Source of the DNA: Neopestalotiopsis rosae
Taxonomy: Eukaryota; Ascomycota; Sordariomycetes; Amphisphaeriales; Sporocadaceae
DNA: 64,000 nucleotides
Direction: 5' to 3'
NCBI GenBank assembly: GCA_023078685.1
Contig: JALGAS010000009.1
Span: 558,001 to 622,000, forward strand
Part shown: in pieces, positions 33,478 through 44,484 of the stretch
How positions within the stretch are numbered: the stretch's first letter is position 1
Layout of the letters: every line of letters starts with the position of its first letter
Program-made: the position numbers and the translations under genes
The notes under the pieces: model-generated
The model's database searches: none
What the model saw: the letters and a program-made list of their open reading frames with translations, nothing else
Told to the model about the DNA's origin: nothing

Positions 33478-33953
33478 TATCTCAGTGCGCCATTACATTG
33501 GAGCCCTCACCGTCCTCGTTGACATACTGAAAGAAAGCGGCGCAGTAGCCCAACGCTTACACATTTCCGGCCGCCACCTTGATTGAAGATATGAAGCCGC
33601 TGGCCTTTCACGTACAGTCCATGACCAAGATGATTACCCGGTCACTATCGCGGCTGCTCGAGTCCGAGGTGCAGGCGTGGGAAGACACGGAGATGACCAT
33701 AGAGGAGTTTATCAAGCGTACCGACGAGTGTCTAGCTATGCTGAAAGACCTTAACCCGGCGACCTTTGTCGGCAAAGAGAAGACGGTTGTATCCCTGCCT
33801 ATGGGAGATTCCATGGGCAAGAAGTTTATTCTCGGTTTTGGGGTGCCCAGTGATTACTTTCATTTGAACATGATGCATGCCATATTGCGCATGAAGGGGG
33901 TGCCGCTTGGGAAGGCGGTTAATCTTTCGCCATGGCACCGAGCTGAAGCATAA
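33462..33953 (+). pseudogene. DUF1993-like protein, frameshifted and without a clear start
   Basis: From 33464 a frame encodes INIYDISVRHYIGALTVLVDIL, typical of the start of DUF1993 proteins (small helical proteins of unknown function, common in bacteria and fungi). It runs into TGA within about 115 bases. The family sequence continues one base out of frame from about 33574 (ATLIEDMKPLAFHVQSM) to the stop at 33953, ending in the typical MMHAILRMKGVPLGKA. An extra base near 33568-33577 explains the shift. No ATG begins the first part directly. A tiny first exon at 33371-33380 with a GTGAAG donor would supply MFIH, but this is weak. If only the part from the ATG at 33591 were translated, half of the helical bundle would be missing. 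Confidence 0.65.
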
Positions 33954-34688
33954 ATCCAGGAAATCATGTGTTTGGGCATATTCTCCATTGTTATCAGGTA
34001 CCCAGAAGTGCCCACAACAGGGTATCAAGAAACGTAATTTATACAGCGCAGAGGTCTGATGGAAGGGGGCAAGTTTCCGACGACAATTTGAAGGATCCTC
34101 CCCCTTGCGAGATATCAAGCGCTTCTTCTCCTCCATTTATGCCCTAGCTGAATACCTCCACAGATAGTGTATACACTGAGCGGGTTCTAGTGCCGCCTGA
34201 TCGCTTGCTCATAGGCTTCCCGTATCCCATCTTTGGGAAGACGTAACACGTGGATACGAAAGACATATTCGCAGTCCGATGTGTGTTGCTCAAAATCGTG
34301 TTCGCGGAACGACGGTAACCAATAAAATCTCTTTGATAAAAGGGGTTTCAGGGCCAGATCTGATTTGCTCTGGCCCGAAATAGGTTTCTGTCTCTTCATG
34401 GATGCTTTGCATACTGAGACCATTGTTCCATCTTTGATGCTCGTTTTGGTGAGCTATGGGATTTTGATGATGCTTCCTTGCCAGGGGCACTGACCGCGTT
34501 TAGCCAAAATGAAATCGTCCATTTCGTTCAGCGCCGAGTCAGTGATCCTTTTTGGTCAATGTTGATACTGATGACGGTGGGCTATCGTTCCTGTTGCGGC
34601 CAAGCTTGCCACGAAGAGACATATTCATCGCTATGCCGTCCATAGGGCTCTTTCCCTCTAGGTAATCGCTGTGGGTATGTTTCTTTCA
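33954..34688. other. Intergenic region
   Basis: 3' flanks of the DUF1993 relic (+) and the QutR-like gene (-). Minus-strand frames such as 34187-34423 show no domain. Confidence 0.4.
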
Positions 34689-37202
34689 TCAATGAGATGC
34701 TTCGAACGGTGCGAAATGCTTTTCCCAATTCTCATTGCATACTGTGCGCATCAAGGACTTGGGTGCATTGCGCCCCGTGAGTAGTTCAAAGGACTCCATT
34801 GCCATTTCGGCAACAACTTCAAGGCCATCAACAATGACCCAAGAGGTGTTGCCTGCTTCTCGAATCTCACGCATCTGTCTAATCAAGGCCGTAATCAGAG
34901 GTTCGTATGCCAGCTGTGCATCGGGAAATCAGTACAAAGTTTTCAGACGATGTAAGCAATCTTTTCGTGGACTTACCTCTACAACTACACCCCCAGTAGG
35001 GCTCTTGAGCCACTGAGGCGGAAGTCTGAAGTTGACTGTCGAATCGTGGACTTCACCACCCGCAGCAACACAAGAGACTATCATGGTAGGCTGCTGGTAA
35101 CCCTCCGGCCAACTCTGCGTCATGGACTCGAGTACATGACAAATCTTGGAACCATTGTGCAAGGCATGGTGTGTCTTTGCCCAATTATTGAAGTGTTCTG
35201 CGACTTTGTCGGCGTTGGCCCTGGTCCGGTTGTACAGAAAGATTTTCCGACAACCGAGCTTGATCAAGGCATAGATGGCGGCTCGGGCCATACCACCCGC
35301 GCCTATAACCAATCCAGTAGTGCGCGAGGGCTGAACCGTATTCCGTGGGCTGATACCGCGTCGCAGGCAAGTCATGATAGCACTCCAGTCAGTGTTGTCT
35401 CCGTAGAATTTATTCGCGGAGCCAGCCCGGTTGCGTGTGTTTGCATGCTCCAGTATAGATGAGGATTCACCCCGTAGGGGGAGAAGAGTGTTGACTGCAC
35501 CAATGGCCTTGGCGTGAGTGCTGAGATGGTCAACGTGATCCATCATGACCACCTTGAAAGGTGCCGTCAATTGGGCGCCTCCAAAATCCTGCTCGCGACG
35601 CAATCTGTCCAGATCTTCGAGGCGGTCACAAGTTCGCGCGTCGAAAGAATGTGGCATCATGAGAGCCTCATAAGCTGCTCGGTGCATGGCCGGTGAGACA
35701 GAGTAGTAGACCTTGGAGCCCAGCGTGTAGAATTTCAGCGCCTGAAGACTACCATGACGGAACATGATGCGGAGTGAGCCTCTAGTCGAGTTGGCTCCAG
35801 CGAGGTGTTCTCGAGATGACCCTTTAATTCCGTTGTGCCCAACCGGTATGAACGTCCACGCTCGGAATGGGGCTCCAGGTCCACCCAGGATACTGCTGTT
35901 AACTGCGCCCAAAACTGAGTACTCGTAGGCCACGATATGTGGTTTTGGGTCGGGCAAAGCTGCGACAGAGTCCAGAAGATGTTGACGGCCTCCATCATCG
36001 CGATCCTGAATGCAAAACCGCGCGAATCGAACAATGCTGCAGCCTAGGGCTTGGGCTCGTCGGAAATGATCCATATAAATGGGATCCGTCCACTTTGGAG
36101 CGTTGAAACCTTTCATGGTAAAGTTTCCGATGACCTTGGTCCTACCTCTCATAGCAAGTACAGTGGATATTATGCTCTCGTTGCGGTCCAAATCAAGACT
36201 GAGGTACTCCACGCCAAGTCTCAGACCATGCTGGAAAAGACGAAGGTCCTGTATGTCCCTTTCATCTTGTGTTCTCTGGCGCTCCTCGCGTGGTACCTCT
36301 TCCACATGGTATAATATCGGCAAGTTGAGCTTGCGTCGAATCAATGACACCTGCATGGCCAAGAAATCCAGAATGTTGTCTGGCCAGGTATCAACAATGA
36401 TCTCTACTGCATCAGCGCCGGACTCAAGATCTGTCATGTTGATTTCTTGGCTTAACAGATCCGATAGCCGCAGTCGGAGCACGAACGAATAGGCACGATA
36501 CTCGGGCGGTATCGCGTTGATCGAGAATGGATTCTCCACCCAGGATCGTGTCAGTCCTTGGCCAGTCAACGAGTCAAGAAATTTCCTAAAGTCCTCCTTG
36601 ACCTGAAGCAGTCTGGCTGATGCCATGGAAACGGACCTCAGTCCTGATTTGCTTGCTTCGTCCCCCTCGCCACTATTGTCGGAGAGATTATAGTACTCGA
36701 AATTGGTATAATCGCGTAGCTTCCCGTCGGCGAGGAACAATCGCTCTGCATCTGCAACCGGGATCTTGAGCATTCGATAAGTCTCTTCCTTGTCGCGATG
36801 GACATAGATGACAGGATTAGTCTCAGAGTATTGCCGTAGCAATTCCTTGGTCTCTTTGCTCCATGTTCCCATTCCGCACTCGATTACACAATTGTACTGG
36901 TTGTCGCGTAACACCTGTGCGAGGGTTTGGGTCAGCTGGGTGTTGAGCGCCTCCTTGCCATATTTCTCCAGAAATTGGGCCCTGCTGCACCCCGTCGCCT
37001 GCTGAAAGTAGTGATCTTCAATCAGGAGACGACGATGCAGATAATTAGCGCCGATAAATCCGAGTGTGCGCTTTCCAGCGCCGCGACATCCTACAAGGAC
37101 AATAGAGGCATCTGGATGGAAATTTCTGCGATTTGATATCGGAAGACTGGCTGGGCCGTCCACCTCCATCTCCTGTATCTCTCCAGGACTCCTCTTTATC
37201 AT
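34689..37202 (-). CDS. QutR-type quinate/shikimate pathway repressor
   Basis: About 816 aa in two exons (37202-34977 and 34913-34689, 63-nt intron). The domain order copies the last three enzymes of the AROM pentafunctional protein: a shikimate-kinase-like domain (P-loop VGCRGAGKRT, residues 37-46), a type I dehydroquinase-like domain (region of VIGNFTMKGFNAP) and a shikimate-dehydrogenase-like domain (YTLGSKVYYSVSPAMHRAAYEAL, GAVNTLL, NTDW, LVIGAGGMARAAIYAL). This is the layout of QutR/Qa-1S, which represses quinate-use genes by binding the activator and has lost enzyme activity. The second exon restores the final LAYEPLITAL and DGLEVVAEMA segments. The longer frame opens with TTG, so I chose the ATG at 37202. 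No quinate enzyme genes or QutA-like activator lie in the window. Confidence 0.9.
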
Positions 37203-38649
37203 GACTACCAATGAAATGTGGTGTGCTCTCTCAGGTGTGTTTTTTGCGCTTGGGTGACAAACTTAAAGGTGATTGAAGCTTGCACAGGCAGCGTTTCTGG
37301 TGACTTTGCAGCCTGAGACCCAGCATGAAGCTGCAAGAGGAGAACAGTCGCTGACCGAGAAAAGGTTTTGTGGGTGTATCGCGTACACGGGCAGCCGCGC
37401 CAGTTATACTTGTGGCTAGAACCCCTCACTACAAATCAGTGTGCCGGTTTTGCTCAATACAGACGGATCTCGATTTGGCCGTGGTGACAAGCTTCTAAGC
37501 AATAAAAGAAAGCGGGGGAGTCCGGGGAAACTGGGGGAAAATTGACGATAATGGCATGTTAGAAGGTCAAGATGTGTCCGGACGGCGAGATATAGGATCA
37601 TCCTATTCACAAAGTCGAACAAGGGAACTGGCCACCCCGGAAAAGGCGACAGACAGAACGTTCAGCCATGGGGGCGGGCGGCGCTACGGGTGATCGATCT
37701 CACGGTAGCGTCGGCAGTATCTGCCGGCTAGAGAGACAGGAGAAGAGAAGGTTCGGCCTTTTTTTGTCCCAGCCCAGCGAGACAGACAAGAACAGAACAG
37801 CCACAGCACAATAAATACACGCGCCACAACCTCCTTCGAATGAGAAGCAATTGATCAAAGAAAAGTAAAGGCCCGAGACATCGTGACACAAGAGAAACTC
37901 ACGATCTCAGGGATTTCGCTGTGGAATATGACAAGTCTTACCGTAGCCCCATACAACCATGTGTCTGCAGACGAAATCGGACTTCAACCTGCACAACCGT
38001 CTGGTCCTTGTGCCCGTTGGCTGAATGGTACAACGTATCTTATTTAGCGACCAGAGCGCAAGCACTTTCCTCTTAGATTAGACAGGACAGGACAGGACAA
38101 AACTGGGGTAAAAGTTGACGAAGCCAAAGCCCCTCTCAGTCTCAGCTCCAATGCACTCACTAATAATGTAGCCCCACCGCCCGCTTGGTCTGTCTGTTCA
38201 CTTGGAAGGGACGTCCGAAGCTCACCACGGGCATTGATAGCGCTGTATTCTCTGCACCCCGGCCTGCACCTGCACCTGCACTCACTTGCTGCTCCTGCTT
38301 GTAGGTTCGGCTCATTTTTAGGCCCGCCGCATCTCCGAAATCAATTCCATTATCGTCGTCCATCACGTGCCTCACCTTCTATTGCTGGATGACTACACGC
38401 GGCCATTGCACACCAACATCTGTCAGCAATTCAATACACTCATTACATTGAACAACAATTTCGTATGCCAAGTGCCAGGACCAACCTTTTCAAAGGACCG
38501 CTCAGCAATTTGAGGCTGGTGTACACAAACGTGGGCCGACAATCAATTGTCTTGGCGGGGCCCCTCTCCTCCTGAAGGCTACCCGGGTCTCCAAAGTGAG
38601 GGCTGTAGAGGAGGTCAGTTTACCCCTCGAATCCCGGGGTGGAGGAGCC
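37203..38649. promoter_or_regulatory. Shared upstream region of the QutR-like and Zn2Cys6 genes
   Basis: A 1.45-kb divergent region with no supported gene. It contains short direct repeats (gacaggacaggacaggac at 38081-38098 and gcacctgcacctgcac near 38265-38280). Such length is common upstream of fungal regulators with long 5' leaders. Confidence 0.4.
38081..38099. repeat. Pentanucleotide microsatellite (gacag)
   Basis: Between three and four copies of gacag/aggac in tandem, in the leader of the Zn2Cys6 gene. Confidence 0.6.
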
Positions 38650-39886
38650 ATGAGCGACGCGGAGAGTGATGACGGCAAGCGGGCGTCCAAAAAACGCAAG
38701 GCCAGCCGCGCCTGCGATCGGTGCAACGTCCAGCACCAGCCGTGCGACAATGCAACGCCAAAGTGCAGCGTCTGCGAACGCGCTGGCACTGACTGCACCT
38801 ACAACAGACCCGTCCGCAAGCGTGGCCCGCGTACTGGCTACACCGCGCAGCATGGGGAGCGCTTGTGGGGGCTCATATTGAGTGCGAACCCGGAGTTAGA
38901 GGATATGGTCCTTCAGATTCTTGCTGGCGGCACATATGGCAACACCGGAATTCCCAACGCCGACTATTTTCGTAATAACGATCATCAATCAGAACTGGTC
39001 AACAATTTCAACGAGAGCCGCCTTGGCCGCTTCGTCCAGAATGGCGAGCTGCCTAGTCTAGACGAGCTTCGGAAAAGCCAGGCGGCTGCGCGAGCTGCCG
39101 CTGCCCAACAAGCTGCCGCTAATAATATCGCCCATGGTGTCAGCCACGGCCTGGGCGATGTTGGATCGCTCAAGGGGCCTCGTTCTAGGCGAAGCACGAT
39201 TTCGGCGGCCTCGAGGCCATCACCCAGCGTGAATCCTCACGGTGCTCCACAAAACCCGGGCGACATATACACTCTAAGTGACGACATTCGTAAACGTTCA
39301 TTCCAGCAAGAATCCGGCGAAGGGAGTCAGACGATGGGACCTTCGCCCCATGCCGTTGCTCAGACTCCCGACTGGAACAGTTTTGCAGGCACTGGAAATG
39401 GTAATAATACTTCAGCTTTCGACTTCATGCCTGACAGCTTCACACATGATTACGGCTCTCTACTACGGACGCCTACCCTGAATGGAGGGGGTCCTTCAGC
39501 AATCCACAACTCCAATGCATCTAGCAGCGTATCCAAAGGCCCCGAGGCATCGCTGACGAGTGCAAACATTGCTGGACTACAATCTGGCACACAAAGCGTC
39601 GACTTTGACTTTCCAGACATAAACCAGTGGTAAGATGATCCCCTAGCTCATATCGTTTTCGGAAGAAAGAGAGAAAAGAGGCTAACGTCATGCAAGGTAT
39701 GATTCAATTCCAACTGATACGTTGCTCAACTTGGGCTTCACTGGAGGCGACGATATGGCCCAAGACTTCCTGGAATTGTGCGAGAACCCAGAGCCTTTTG
39801 AAAATGCGCCAATCACGCCAGCCGGACAAGATGAAGACGAGGAAGCAGTGTGGCGCCGCCTGGTAATGCGAGGACGATTTGTCTGA
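38650..39886 (+). CDS. Zn2Cys6 transcription factor
   Basis: Nuclear regulator of about 389 aa in two exons (38650-39629 and 39697-39886, 67-nt intron). A basic stretch (KRASKKRKASR, residues 10-20) precedes the binuclear zinc cluster with cysteines at 22, 25, 32, 39, 42 and 49. The loop between Cys25 and Cys32 is NVQHQP and lacks the Arg/Lys-rich RxxKxK pattern found in Gal4-type factors. A short conserved block (RKRGPRTGYTAQHGERLWG) follows, then an Ala/Gln-rich region and a Ser/Asn-rich region. No fungal-specific middle homology region is visible. The second exon adds an acidic tail that could activate transcription (DDMAQDFLELCENPEPFE). The ATG at 38650 was chosen because the longer frame opens with GTG. 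Targets are unknown. Confidence 0.9.
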
Positions 39887-41527
39887 GATGCTCAAACAGA
39901 GTTGTTCAACAGCAACAACTTTTGAGCCAGACGACCATACTCCAAATCCCACGACCAGGAGACGTAGTACAGGACGTTGGCTTTGTGCTGGGTTTAGTCA
40001 TCTCTGCCGGTCGCTCTCCAGCCTTATGTGGCAGTTTGGCAGATTTGAGATGAGCTGGGATCATCTTCCCGAGACAGCGTAAGCAAACACAACAACCTGA
40101 TCCCCGTATCTTGGCATTTTCTGGCCGCCCTGTCGTTGGCTGCCGAGTAGATGTCAATGTGAAGAGAATATTATTCGTCCCAGATGTATGAATAAGCAGG
40201 ATTGGTGAGTGGCCTCAAAATGAATTTTCCGACGATGAGCTAATAGTGGAACAGACTGGGAGAGAGAGTTTGTACCGTCTTGCGGCCTGCAGGGCGACCA
40301 AAACAACGATTTGCTGCAGCTATGCCTGCGCACCGGTGGCACAGTCTGTGGAGCCAGCTACGAGTGAGGTTTGCGATGGAGACGGAAGCCCGGAGTCAAA
40401 GATCTATAGATGACTCGGTCCTCTTATCGGTGTCAAATCAGGATTAGAGCAACATACGGACCGAATCTTTCGATTCCGGACTATCGTGAGGGCAGTTTTA
40501 TTGGTCATCTCATCATTCAAAAACTCAAAATAGTGGCACTGCACGGTAGACAGAAGTACTCTGTGCTCTGTAGTATTGCATGTCTTGGAGGGAGACAACC
40601 CAGACCGGCTCAGCTCAGCCCCCACCCAAAAATAACACGCTGCATCCCCGCCTGCAGCATCCACAGTCAACGACCGCCGAGGGGTTCTTCCGAATCCTAG
40701 GTCGTTGCTCCCGTTCTAGTCAAGAAGTCTACGGATCCCGAAGATACTCGAGTAATCTGGGGAATTATAGCATACAGGCTTATATGTCTGTTTGATCACT
40801 TAAACAGAAGTTTGAAACATCTACAAGGCATGGCTGGCGGTTGTTTGCGCTACACTTTGCCAATTGTGCGTTGGGGCGGAGTCAGCAATAGACCCCAGCT
40901 TGCCATAGCTCGCCCAAGCCAGGTCACCTTGCGCCGATCCGAGTGCTTAAATTAGCGGGCATTACTATGTACGCTAGCATGTCCTGGGATACTGGACCTG
41001 CAGTTGTCAAACGTGACGAATCCTGTCTCCGGGATGGATTCAGCAGCTGAATCCTTCGCTGGCTTTTAGTTTTTTACACATCAGTCCTTGCTCCAAAGCG
41101 GTATCTATGGGAACAGCACGGGCTAGATTCGTTTGTGGTGAGATGATTCTAGCTCCCAGGCAGAAAGATAAAAAGCGGCTGTTGGCGCTGCTGCGCCTCC
41201 ACCCGAGCTTACACTTCGACATTGTCCCAATCATTCAGCCTTGCACATACATATGATTGCCGAAAGTTCTTACGTCTTACATTGCAAGCTGAGACTTTTG
41301 TGTGTTGGCATTGAATATTCTTCATAAAGTGCAACACCTTCCTTCAGAATTGTTGCCGGGTATTTCGACACCTATAATCTTTAAACGTCTGTTGCATCGC
41401 ATCTCAGATCTCGGGTCGTCATACTATAAGGAATATAGTATCGTCATAAGCTGTCAACCACCTCAGCAAACTCCAGCAGGCCGCAACCGCTATCGGCGCT
41501 GCGGCAAGACCAGCTTGATCGCCTCTG
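39887..41527. other. Gene-free stretch
   Basis: About 1.6 kb with only short frames that carry no domain (for example 40404-40670 on the minus strand and 41302-41535 on the plus strand). It holds the 3' flank of the Zn2Cys6 gene and the promoter of the next gene. Confidence 0.45.
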
Positions 41528-42661
41528 ATGGATAACACAGACTCTGTTTTGGCAGACAAGGCCAGGCGCGCGCAGGGAGAGGTACATCGGCCCTCTGACG
41601 CCTCTGCTGCGACGAGTAGCCCACCGCCCACCATAGACGGAGACGAGTACCCAGGTGAAAGCAGCGGAAGCCAAGTAACCGAGACTGAACCAGAGTCATC
41701 CCATTCCCCTGGGTTATCTCCTGGTTACTTTGCTCCGTCAGCCACTGCAAAACTTCCGCCATATTCAAGTCCTTCAATCAGCTCCGCGGACGCTCAGAAC
41801 CGGCCAGCACTCCCAAAGGGTCCTCAATATTACCCCGGACTTCCCGTGTTAGATTATCGGCAATATCTGCCACCAATGTTCGAACTATCTCCAGACTCGA
41901 GCACAATCACCAGCAGGGCGCACTATCTTACAGAAAATGTGAAAGCACTGGCGACTCTGCTCAGAAACTTGGCAACTGTGCCGCCAAAGCCGCAGATCCA
42001 CATTACGGGAAATCGGGGAAGAAAGGTTGACTTTCATCTGAAGTTGAATCTTATGAGTCTCCTGATTCCCGATGATCCCACTCACCGGATGGACTATATC
42101 CGCCTCATCAATAAGGACGAGATGGGATACCGAGGCGGAAACGCCCCGTCGCTCCAGCCCAGCCTCGACGACGCCAGCCTCGAGGACTGGTGCCAGGAGT
42201 TTATCGAGGACGACACGGGCAACAAGTCATTTGTCCTGGAGCGTGTCGTGGGCAACATGGACACCAACTGGCTCGAGGGCCAGATCCGGTCGCTCGTGGC
42301 CTCGACCAGCTACAAGGGCGTGGTGACGGTCACCTTCCCCGTGACGCACTCGCGCGTCGTGATCCAGACTCCCGACAAGGTCAACAAGTTCTTCACCAGC
42401 GTCTCGACCCTGTTCAACGGGCGCAGCAAGTACGAGGTGTGCAAGGCCGTGTGGCCCTTTGCCACACACCGCAACGGGGAGCCCGGGCGGCGCTGCATCG
42501 TCCAGAGCGAGAAGACGTGGTGGGAGGAGTGGAAGGACCCCATCAAGTATGGCGTCGGCACCAAGCGCAACGGCTGGGTCACCAACGAGGACAAGCTCGA
42601 GTGCATCATGGAGTCCAAGGGCAAGGGGCTGTCCATCGTGGACTGGGGTCCTGACTTCTAA
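41528..42661 (+). CDS. Uncharacterised conserved fungal protein
   Basis: Single exon, 377 aa. Residues 1-95 are low-complexity and rich in Ser/Pro, and so likely disordered. From about residue 100 the sequence is compact: YYPGLPVLDYRQYLPPMF, then KPQIHITGNRGRKVDFHLKLNLMSLLIPD, WLEGQIRSLVASTSYKGVV, RCIVQSEKTWWEEWKDPIKYG and a closing GWVTNEDKLECIMESKGKGL. The regular pattern of conserved-looking Trp, Gly and charged residues suggests an ordered domain. I recognise it as a type widespread in filamentous fungi, but I know of no assigned function. GC content of the 3' half is visibly higher than that of the flanks, consistent with genuine coding use. No membrane segment or signal peptide. Confidence 0.85.
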   Translation: MDNTDSVLADKARRAQGEVHRPSDASAATSSPPPTIDGDEYPGESSGSQVTETEPESSHSPGLSPGYFAPSATAKLPPYSSPSISSADAQNRPALPKGPQYYPGLPVLDYRQYLPPMFELSPDSSTITSRAHYLTENVKALATLLRNLATVPPKPQIHITGNRGRKVDFHLKLNLMSLLIPDDPTHRMDYIRLINKDEMGYRGGNAPSLQPSLDDASLEDWCQEFIEDDTGNKSFVLERVVGNMDTNWLEGQIRSLVASTSYKGVVTVTFPVTHSRVVIQTPDKVNKFFTSVSTLFNGRSKYEVCKAVWPFATHRNGEPGRRCIVQSEKTWWEEWKDPIKYGVGTKRNGWVTNEDKLECIMESKGKGLSIVDWGPDF

Positions 42662-42963
42662 TTTGGGACAGTGAGCAGAGGCGATGAAAGTCGGGTATGA
42701 CTACAAATCACCTTTAATTCAAGCTCGAGTGAATCACAATTTGCTAGTATGCGTGTAACATTCATTTTTCTTTTTCTTTAGATACCAATTTTGAATGAAA
42801 GCAGACAGTGGAAACAGTACAATAGCCTGATAACGCCTCTATATCCAAAAGCAATTTTAATGTGAACAAACTGCGTGTAGAGCACTCCATTTCTCAGTTC
42901 CAAGTATGCGTATCAGCTTCCTAAACTCATTCATTCCTCATTCCCGACGTTACAACGAATCTC
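42662..42963. other. Convergent intergenic region
   Basis: 3' flanks of the conserved fungal protein gene (+) and the repeat protein gene (-). AT-rich, no gene. Confidence 0.45.
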
Positions 42964-44484
42964 CTAGTCGGACCAGTGCGATTTCTCAGCGTCCCCCTCA
43001 TTATCCTGGTGGCCCTCGTTGATGCTACTGCTGGACGGGAGGAGCAGATACGCAGCCTCTGGATCGCTCCGTCTGTTGTGCGAAACCCACGGGAACCTTG
43101 AAGTGATAAACCCTCTCCACTTGTCATAAGCGCGCCTCGCGTACTGGAAGGCCTGGGACGGTTGTCCGGGCTGAACTCTGCGTAATTTTTCTTTGGGCGC
43201 AACAGCGTTGTCGTCCGGAAATGTCTTTCTCTTCGTGCTCGAGCCGGGGTTGTCCTCTTTGGAAATATTCTCGTCTTGATCTTCCGGGCGAGACACATAC
43301 CCGTCCGTGATGTGCCTCCATGGCTTAGCCATCACCCAGTCCTTTTCATTGGCCTTGGTGAACCGTCTTGGTTGTGGAATAGGCCTCGAGGATGCTGTGG
43401 GCTTGGGGTTGTCCCCTCTTGGAGTATTCTCATCGTGATGTTCTAGGAGAGGTGTATGTCCGTCTGTGATGTGCCTCCGCGGTTTTGCCTTCACCCGGTC
43501 CTTCTCATTGGCCTTGCTGAACCGTCGTGGTTGTGGTATAGGCTTCGACAACGCTGCGGACACGTAATCTTCTGGGCGAGACACATAGTCTTCCGTGTTA
43601 TGCCTCCACGGTTTGGGTTCCATCCATTCGTTTTCATCGACCTCGTTGAAGCATCTTCGTCCCCACTCTGGATTCGACGGCGCGGCAGATTGGATGACTT
43701 CTTGGTTTGTCTCGATCGGCTTGTTGGGTCTTGCCGCCGTTTCCTTTTTGTTACGTTTTGGAAACACATACTCGTGCCGGCGCATGTACTCGTTGTCAGG
43801 GCTGAACCGGTTCATCTGCCGGACAAAGTGAAACACAGTCGTCGCCTTTCTCGGGTAGTAGCGATATGGTTTGGGGCAGTAGTCTGTTCGAGCATGCTCG
43901 AGATCATGCTCCTCGAGGGCCGGGCTGCGCGCGCGCCACAAGACACAGGCGTTGTAGAGCTCCCAGGGGCTGAGCTCATACGCGTACTCCTCCCCTCTGA
44001 AGCCGAGCTTTCGGTTGCAGTCGCGGACGCTCTTGACCACGTAGTGGATCTCGCACACGGCGCGGCGGAGGTCGGCGCTGGTCACGAGGGCTTTTCTGTA
44101 CATGATGCCGCCGACGCCACCGCGGTCGGTGATTTGGAGGGATGCACATTTACAGGTGTACCTTCGATTGGCTTTATTAATGGGACACATTTTGTCCAAG
44201 GCGTTGATGCATTCAATGCTTCTCTCCTGGCTGCCATCAAAACAGCAGAAGTTTTCCAGCAGCCCATGAGGGAGCCTGCTGTATCCCTTCATGATACACT
44301 TCCATGGGAAGCATTGTTCACAGAAATTTTGGGCATCGAAACTGGTGTCGTTGGAGCCGAGTCGGTAGCAGAGTTGGTGGCAGAGTAGGTTCAGAGCGAG
44401 ATGGACGGCGGCGTAAGCGGGTGGGAAGTAACGATTCACCGGCTCTGATTCTGCCTCGTTGTTGATAGCGGTGTGGGAATTCAT
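42964..44484 (-). CDS. Unrecognised Cys-rich protein with three internal repeats
   Basis: Single exon, 506 aa, no known family recognised. The N-terminal half (about residues 1-220) is Cys-rich (CHQLCYRL, CEQCFPWKC, FCCFDG, CPINKANRRYTCKC) and may be a folded, possibly zinc- or disulfide-stabilised domain. The C-terminal half holds three related units around PIPQPRRFxKANEKDxVxAK, PxRHITDG and SRPEDxDEN. It ends in a basic segment (KRKTFPDDN...KEKLRR) and an acidic tail. No signal peptide. The ATG at 44484 was chosen because the apparent upstream Met is a TTG. Both strands are open over 43456-44388; I prefer the minus strand because it is longer and its repeats are conserved as protein. Function is unknown. 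Confidence 0.65.
   Translation of the reverse strand: MNSHTAINNEAESEPVNRYFPPAYAAVHLALNLLCHQLCYRLGSNDTSFDAQNFCEQCFPWKCIMKGYSRLPHGLLENFCCFDGSQERSIECINALDKMCPINKANRRYTCKCASLQITDRGGVGGIMYRKALVTSADLRRAVCEIHYVVKSVRDCNRKLGFRGEEYAYELSPWELYNACVLWRARSPALEEHDLEHARTDYCPKPYRYYPRKATTVFHFVRQMNRFSPDNEYMRRHEYVFPKRNKKETAARPNKPIETNQEVIQSAAPSNPEWGRRCFNEVDENEWMEPKPWRHNTEDYVSRPEDYVSAALSKPIPQPRRFSKANEKDRVKAKPRRHITDGHTPLLEHHDENTPRGDNPKPTASSRPIPQPRRFTKANEKDWVMAKPWRHITDGYVSRPEDQDENISKEDNPGSSTKRKTFPDDNAVAPKEKLRRVQPGQPSQAFQYARRAYDKWRGFITSRFPWVSHNRRSDPEAAYLLLPSSSSINEGHQDNEGDAEKSHWSD
43262..43660 (-). repeat. Three diverged tandem units in the coding sequence
   Basis: The landmark tgcctcc recurs at 43313, 43472 and 43601 (spacing 159 and 129 bases), with similar flanking sequence encoding PRRF(S/T)KANEKD...RHITDG. 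The spacings are multiples of three, consistent with in-frame duplications. Confidence 0.7.

Noticed and set aside
41490..42654. Overlapping frames around the conserved fungal protein gene
   Set aside because: They are compositional shadows of a GC-rich coding sequence.
43456..44388. 310-codon plus-strand frame
   Set aside because: The minus-strand frame is longer and has a repeat pattern conserved as protein. The plus-strand product shows no domain.
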